Source of the DNA: Thysanoteuthis rhombus
Lineage: Eukaryota; Mollusca; Cephalopoda; Oegopsida; Thysanoteuthidae
Length of the DNA stretch: 64,000 nt
Direction of reading: 5' to 3'
NCBI GenBank assembly: GCA_963457665.1
Contig: OY735206.1
Coordinates: forward strand, 54,554,484 to 54,618,483
Each line of letters opens with the position of its first letter. The first letter of the stretch is position 1. The position numbers were made by a program, and so were the translations under genes. This document shows positions 57,204 through 64,000 of the stretch, piece after piece. The notes beneath the pieces are model-generated. The model had not been told where the DNA came from. It did no database searches and saw nothing but the letters and a program-made list of their open reading frames with translations.

Positions 57204-57238
<35 letters not shown>
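57118..57238. repeat. (AAT)n(AGT)n(AAT)n tail microsatellite
   Basis: About 22 AAT units, seven AGT units, then more AAT, directly after the LINE 3' end. The Tyr-rich frame on the minus strand is an artefact. Confidence 0.95.
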
Positions 57239-57504
57239 CGACACATGTAACAATTAGCAATGTGCGGATGTTTTCTGTCGTGCTAAGGGACACAACTGAA
57301 GTAAAATCGCATTTCATCAGGTTGTAATGACGAAATAAAAGTCCTGTATTTAAAGAAAAACAAAATTTTAAAAAAGGTAATAAGAACAAAAGACCCCCCC
57401 CCCACCAAAATCCGTTTTCGATCAACAGAACGCACTTCTCCAAGCATACAGCAACGCAAATCTCTATTATCTACGGGTGTACAGTGCAATGTATAACCTT
57501 TTAT

Positions 57505-57930
57505 TTCATTCGAGCCGTCAAAAATGACGGCACAGGTAAACTATTAAAAATGATAGTAATTCAAGCAAGGGGATTAGATTTGGTCACCGTGAAAAAAAGA
57601 GATTCATGTCAGATAGTGGATGTCACTGTTCCTGTAGACCACAAAGTAAAATTGCAAGAAAGCGAAAAACTGTGGAAATATCTGGACTATAGGACAGGGA
57701 GAATGTGGAATACCAAAGTGACAATTAGAACAGTCCCAAAGAGCCGAGCAAAGAGATTGGAACGATTACATATTCGAATAAGAATCGAAACCATCCAGAC
57801 GACAGCATAGCTAAAATCAGCTAGAGTATCGAGGGTAGTGCTGGAGCACTGGGGGGAAACTTGCTGCCGCTTGATTTCAAATGGAAGCCACCAGTTCAAA
57901 ACTGGTGTGCAAAACCCAATGAGTACAAGA
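57505..57930 (+). mobile_element. REL-endonuclease LINE C-terminal fragment with open frame
   Basis: A 108-codon open frame reads MIVIQARGLDLVTVKKRDSC, QIVDVTVPVDHKVKLQESEK, LWKYLDYRTGRMWNTKVTIR, TVPKSRAKRLERLHIRIRIE, TIQTTA. LDxxxxKK..QIVDVTVP corresponds to the RPD...D endonuclease block, with the PD changed to LD. It belongs with the fragments at 20645 and 32935. A shorter ALLxSARILRR end follows after a stop. Confidence 0.7.
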
Positions 57931-58726
57931 ACAAGCTTGGTTGCACACAGGTCAAACTCACTAGCTTCATTAAGATCTAAAAGATATACATAACCGAATT
58001 CATTTTTCCATTCAATATTATTATAAAACTACGTATCTCATTTCAGCTGCTTCATTCATACTTCCAGTGAATGTGATTTACTAACTTGAGTAGAACAAGA
58101 CAAACTAAATTGGGCTTTAGAAGTGGGAGTGAATTTGTCATCAGTTTTTGCGTATGTCACTGTTATTTGTGCATGGCGTCACTCGTTTTTCTTCCGGTCA
58201 TTGTCATCCGTCATTGTTACGTACAAAACTAAAGTCAAAACTCAATAGTATGAGTTAGACAGAAAAGAGGAAAAAGCCTACTCAACTAAATGGTTAATCC
58301 ACCACTAGCATCGAAAGCAAGAAAGGATGGGAAGGCATGCTAAGCCCAATGGTTAATTCCCACTGACCACGAAAGCAAGTAGAAGAAATATGTTTCGCAT
58401 CCGGTGAGATCCTATCCCTAAATCTACTAGAGTCAAGCAGATCACCCCAAACAAGTGTGCTACGAAAACAATATTGAGTATCCTGATTTATTTGCCACGA
58501 ACGACGAGTACCTCTTAATCATGAACACATATCTACTGCCTTTTTAAATATACATTAATCATATTGTTTAATGGTTCTACTATCATATCAACTGTTTCAA
58601 TGACATCTTAGTAGCAAGGTAATTTTCAACGAAAAAATATTATTGTCAATATTTTCTGTAGCAGAAATTCAATTTTTTTTTACTAAAAAAAGATTTATTG
58701 AGAAGACACGAAGTAGAAAAACATGA
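57931..58726. other. unassigned sequence with a small local duplication
   Basis: ATGGTTAAT(C/T)C..CGAAAGCAAG occurs twice, about 69 bases apart (58290 and 58359). No gene. Confidence 0.35.
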
Positions 58727-58838
<112 letters not shown>

Positions 58839-58975
58839 CTGTTCTAGGGGTTACTTAATCTTTTGTGATAGTGCTCAATACTTAAAAAGATCAAAAGAGA
58901 GCATAAATTGATAGATATTTACAGTTACCGTAAGTATCTGTTTTTCTCTCACCCCTCTCTTTCTCTTTAAATATT

Positions 58976-60339
<1,364 letters not shown>

Positions 60340-60715
60340 ACTAGCCATCACAGTCAATAACTGAACAACCGTAGCGTCAAAATTTGAAGTCGTACGAAAA
60401 TTTCCATTGAAGATAAATATAGCCAAAATAAATTCTATGCATGACATCACCGGCGTTTTCCACTGAAAAAAATATTGAGTAAAAAAACATCTAGAAACAT
60501 CTAGATTCTCTAGAATCTAGATGTTAATTATAAACCCGTCAGAATTATGCTCCCCCAAAGGATCAATAGAGCCTTTTTTCGAAAATAGATAAAAAAAAAA
60601 AAAAATTTCTAGAGAGGGTTTAGTGTAGTACTGATGCCAATTTTTCTGTTGACAAAACAGTATGGACTGGTGTGCTGGAACATACCAATACCTAAAGAAA
60701 TACCGACACATAAAC
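60340..60715 (+). repeat. interspersed repeat family B, copy 2
   Basis: Aligned blocks as in copy 1 (6915-7290): CACAGTCAATAACTGAA, AAAATTTGAAGTCG, TTCCATTGAAGATAAATATA, GCATGACATCA, CCCGTCAGAATTATGC and GACAAAACAGTATGG. A 30-base palindrome at 60496-60525 lies where copy 1 has ATTAGATTCTGGAGAATCAG, so the palindrome is a sharpened form of a family feature. Confidence 0.6.
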
Positions 60716-61506
60716 AAACTCACCAACACATGCAAATACATATAAAAAAGGATAGAGCCTTTCACGATCTTTCATGGGGACGTTTTGTTGTTTTTTTTTC
60801 AATATAAGGAACGCTCATAAATCCAGTATATTTTTTAATCTGTTCGGCCCTCTTTTTTTCAAATGATTTAGTCAAAGATGGCCAAAAAGATTACACCTAA
60901 TATTGTTGGGATTTTCCTGCTCCGGTTTCCAATATAAGTGATGCGGAAGAACAAAATAAAGACTGAAATGTCACGTTTGTTTTGATTCGATTCGGCTTGA
61001 TTTCAGTCAGCGGAGATCACTATCATAAATGTCAACAACGTCTCTACCACTTTCTTTTCTGTTTAATCCACATTTATTGGCAACCCCAACATCAACGATT
61101 ATACTGACTATCAACAGTATTAAACGTATTTGTGCTTCCATAAATCATTATCATCGTATTGATTTTTTCGCTGTATAATCATTGTTTTGAGTGATCATAT
61201 TTATGTACGTTTGTATGCACGTATACATCCCATTCATACGTTGATTTTCTCTCTATCTTTTCATCATGTCCTCATACGTACGTAAGTAGGTAAATGCAGC
61301 ACTCAAATACTAACGCTTCATGCACGATTTCAGACAAGTACATTCACGTCTATATAATCATATGCCACCTTCTATTTCAAAGCGCCTCTTAAAAGCCATC
61401 TGTTTCAATGTCACGTCGTATGCAGAACAACGAAATTCAGGTTTATTACGTAAAACAATGCTGGTAAATTTCGAAGCATATGCTTGAGCAGAGGTATATA
61501 TAAAAG
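60716..61506. other. unassigned sequence
   Basis: No gene or repeat recognised. Confidence 0.3.
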
Positions 61507-61644
61507 GTGCATCAATAACTCTGTAGCCCGACACGAGATTGTTAGCTGGATTGAGCGCATTGACAAGAAAGGAAATTATGTTGAAAAATATTTGTTGTGT
61601 AAAATAACTTTTTTCATCATTAGGCTACAGATTTATTGACGCAC
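61507..61644 (+). mobile_element. mariner-derived MITE, 138 bp
   Basis: GTGCATCAATAACTCTGTAG at the left and CTACAGATTTATTGACGCAC at the right are inverted repeats (20 of 22 positions). Between them the plus strand keeps the last residues of a mariner transposase (WIERIDKKGNYVEKYLLCKI). So the element is a deletion derivative: left end joined directly to the transposase C-terminus and the right end. Related pieces are at 2912-3145. Confidence 0.7.
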
Positions 61645-61663
61645 ATACATATATCCATGAATG

Positions 61664-61707
61664 TGTGTGTGTGTGTGTGTGTGTGGGTGCATGTATGTGT
61701 GTGTCTG

Positions 61708-61766
<59 letters not shown>
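61664..61766. repeat. (TG)n and (TA)n microsatellites
   Basis: A TG run with impure TG, then about 28 TA units. Confidence 0.95.
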
Positions 61767-61769
<3 letters not shown>

Positions 61770-62242
61770 AATAAGTGTGTGTATGTATACACGAGCATAT
61801 GAATGTGCATGTGTGAGTGTATATAATTTAATCTGTAAACTAAACAGTAATTCTTTTTGATGAGGATTAGTGTCGGGTAAGGATTAACCAGGACTTGTTA
61901 TTCTTCAGTAAGTAGTATTAAGATAATCACGTGGATTAATCGGGGTATTCAATGATGGCGATGTGTAGCTTAGGTTAAAATCAGAACGCTAACTTTTCCT
62001 GAACACGAAAACGAGATCATAATTTTGTTTTTATTACTCAATATATGATGATAGTTGGTGCTCTACAGCAAAAGAAGTGAGATGCAGTTTCAGATGTGAT
62101 ATGAAATAGGAACTTTATACTTAGAGCAAACAGAGCATTCTTGAAGTGCGAAAACATACTGTTCTATCCTTAACAACCATCAGTTTAAACACAGCAGGAG
62201 AAACCAATGGAATAAATACGAATAGAACACAAAATAGTTCAG
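61767..62242. other. unassigned sequence
   Basis: No gene or repeat recognised. Confidence 0.3.
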
Positions 62243-62312
62243 GTTAGTCACTCAAAAGAAATCGTCACGTGATTAACGTTTCTTGGCCGCATGGGGTGAT
62301 CAATTAAGATCA
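62243..62312 (+). repeat. interspersed repeat family A, copy 4 (5' piece only)
   Basis: CAGGTTAGTCACTCAAAAGA, ATCGTCACGTGATTAACG and TTTCTTGGCCGCATGGGGTG match the start of copies 1 to 3. It is then truncated. Confidence 0.6.
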
Positions 62313-62457
62313 GAATTCGATAATAGAAATAAAAATAAAGGATTGGGTAATGCCGTGAGATTTATGTATGAAATATGTACGACAATAGAGATAGAGTGTT
62401 TTTGATGAGTGGACGGTGCGTTACATGCGCTGTAATAATGTTTGTAGATAGATATAC

Positions 62458-62766
62458 CTTCACCTCGCATGGAGAGATCACAAGACAGCACAAAATATGA
62501 GGGAAAAAACAGGAGTCCGAGATATCATAGAATCGATTAGAAAACTCAAATGGTCATGTGCTGGTCATGTTGCAAGAATGGTAGACATCATGACTCACAG
62601 CATAGATCCCAAAAGATCAAATGCGAAGCTGAGGCCGGCAGAATACAGGATAGAGAGACGAACTAGACACGTTCAAAATGTATTGGTTCGGCGACACACA
62701 TGATAGAGAGGTCTGGCGAATCCTGGGGAAGGTCTATGTCCAATGAAGGATAATGATGATGATGAT
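62458..62766 (+). mobile_element. RTE-clade LINE, 3' fragment
   Basis: A 68-codon open frame reads MREKTGVRDIIESIRKLKWS, CAGHVARM, then, after a deletion, DPKRSNAKLRPAEYRIERRT. The end GEGLCPM..-like block leads to a (GAT)n tail at 62752-62766. Confidence 0.85.
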
Positions 62767-63177
62767 ACTCAAACAAGTGAAATAATACATAGGCACATTC
62801 ATACTCGTACTATATATTATCCCCATTTATGAGAATTCATATCATTAATATAATAAACTGTGCCCTCATATCAGCTACGACAAGGCGTTCAAGTCCGAGT
62901 ATCACATATCACAAAGTTTTTTTCCATGTTCCTCTCAGATTTCCTAGTTCTTCGAAGTTCTGTGATATGCAACAATCAAGTACCCAGTATTTTTACAATA
63001 TTGGGAAGAGAGGAAATAGATCCACACCTTTCCCAAGGGGATTTGTGGAAAGAAAACACGGGCTGTTTCAATTGAGTTCGAACTTGGCTCGCCGATTCCA
63101 TTTTCCGTGCCCCTGACTTTTTGGCACCTTTAGATAGACACCGTAGTATTGTGATCGGAGAAACTTTAACAGTAATA
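62767..63177. other. unassigned sequence
   Basis: Two plus frames are open across 62829-63116 but have no recognised domain. Confidence 0.3.
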
Positions 63178-63630
63178 AGGGGTTGCAACCAATGCATTCT
63201 ACCGATAGTCACCAATGGAGTTGAAACATGGAACATAACCAAGGGATTGACCCTCAAACTGAGAACTGTGCAGCGTGCACATGAGAGTATCGTGCTCAAC
63301 ATAACATGGAGAGATAACAAAACAGCGCTGTATATTAGAGAAAAAAAACAAAACAAAACAGGAGTCAGGGATATCACTGAATCCATTCGAAAACTCAAAT
63401 GGCAATGGGCTGATTACGTTGCATAAATGTCAGATGGATATCGTGACTCACAACGTGGATCCCCAAGAGATCATAAGCGAAACCATTTCTGGCAAAATAT
63501 AAGATGGCGAAACGAACTCGACAAGTTTCGAAAGTGTCAGCTCTGTGGCGCCTATGATAGAGAGGTATGGTGATTTTTAGGGAAGGTCTCTGTCCAACAA
63601 CGGATGCTAAAAGGCTGCTGCTGCTGCTGA
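63178..63630 (+). mobile_element. RTE-clade LINE, 3' fragment with (CTG)n tail
   Basis: A 101-codon frame reads GCNQCILPIVTNGVETWNIT, TLKLRTVQRAHESIVLNITW, TGVRDITESIRKLKWQWADY, then breaks and continues to KCQLCGAYDREVW. The tail is (CTG)n at 63616-63629, not the usual (GAT)n. Confidence 0.85.
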
Positions 63631-64000
63631 ATTCACTGCGTTGTCACTTAAAACGATCACGTATAGCTCACACATGTACGTGCATCGCATAAACATGCAC
63701 AAACTTAAACAGCAAAAGGAGAAGTAGAAACACATTTTGCAATGAAAATAGTAATTTTAGAACTGGAAACTAGACTTCAGACTAATTACCTCGTTTTGGG
63801 TCATTCATGTATCTGTAATATTTTTTTAGTAGGGATATCGAATAATTTCTACTTACTGAAATGATAAGGGAAACAGAGAGAATTCAACATCCCTAATGTT
63901 GTTTGTACCCTTAATCGGGTCTTCAAATCATCCCAAACCTCGCTGATCTAAAATTGGCTTGGGACCGTTTGCAGACAACGTGGCTAAGATCACGAACAGA
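63631..64000. other. unassigned sequence at window end
   Basis: No gene or repeat recognised. Confidence 0.3.

Overview
This window reads as a stretch of an animal nuclear genome. It is AT-rich, has no operons or dense genes, and carries one convincing intact animal-type gene in a sea of decayed transposable elements and very long microsatellites. The element set is RTE-clade LINEs, LINEs with a restriction-enzyme-like endonuclease (REL) domain, mariner and hAT derivatives, and tRNA-derived SINE pieces. Together with large dinucleotide arrays and gene-poor spacing, this fits a lophotrochozoan, and I lean towards a mollusc, possibly a cephalopod. That placement is inference, because no species-diagnostic gene is visible.

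Host genes: the best supported is at 11023-11595 (minus), an uninterrupted 190-codon frame for a CHP1-like (calcineurin B homologous protein) EF-hand protein with an N-myristoylation start and canonical third and fourth EF loops. A much weaker candidate is 53377-53622 (plus), a short frame with a signal-peptide-like N-terminus and basic cleavage sites, followed directly by A-rich sequence. Nothing else looks like a host gene.

Transposable elements: at least sixteen RTE-clade LINE fragments occur on both strands (7.8, 13.3-13.9, 14.4-15.8, 16.9-19.0, 24.8-25.3, 26.3, 29.4-30.6, 33.7-34.2, 42.7-43.2, 46.8, 51.6, 52.3-52.9, 62.5 and 63.2-63.6 kb). Most are 3' ends with a (GAT)n-type tail. A second LINE group carries a PD...D endonuclease signature and C-terminal domain (20.6-21.1, 32.9-33.3, 34.7-35.0, 36.9-38.0, 38.6-39.2, 40.65-41.5, 56.0-56.4, 56.7-57.1 and 57.5-57.9 kb) and tends to have (AAT)n tails. 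DNA transposon remains include SETMAR-type mariner fragments (3.6-4.9 kb), other mariner-like pieces (2.9-3.1, 7.6, 8.2-8.6, 61.5 kb), a hAT-like MITE (24.3-24.8 kb) and a palindromic MITE family (20.3 and 55.0 kb). Two unclassified interspersed families (A: 21.9, 45.8, 51.2, 62.2 kb; B: 6.9, 60.3 kb) were recognised by comparing parts of the window with each other.

The most informative structures are evolutionary: a 173-bp LINE segment copied into a TA/CA microsatellite 1.26 kb from its source, a 5'-truncated RTE flanked by a 42-bp direct repeat, serial RTE insertions next to one another's tails, and a variable internal duplication in the REL-LINE 3' UTR. All family calls come from reading translated motifs by eye; no database search was possible.
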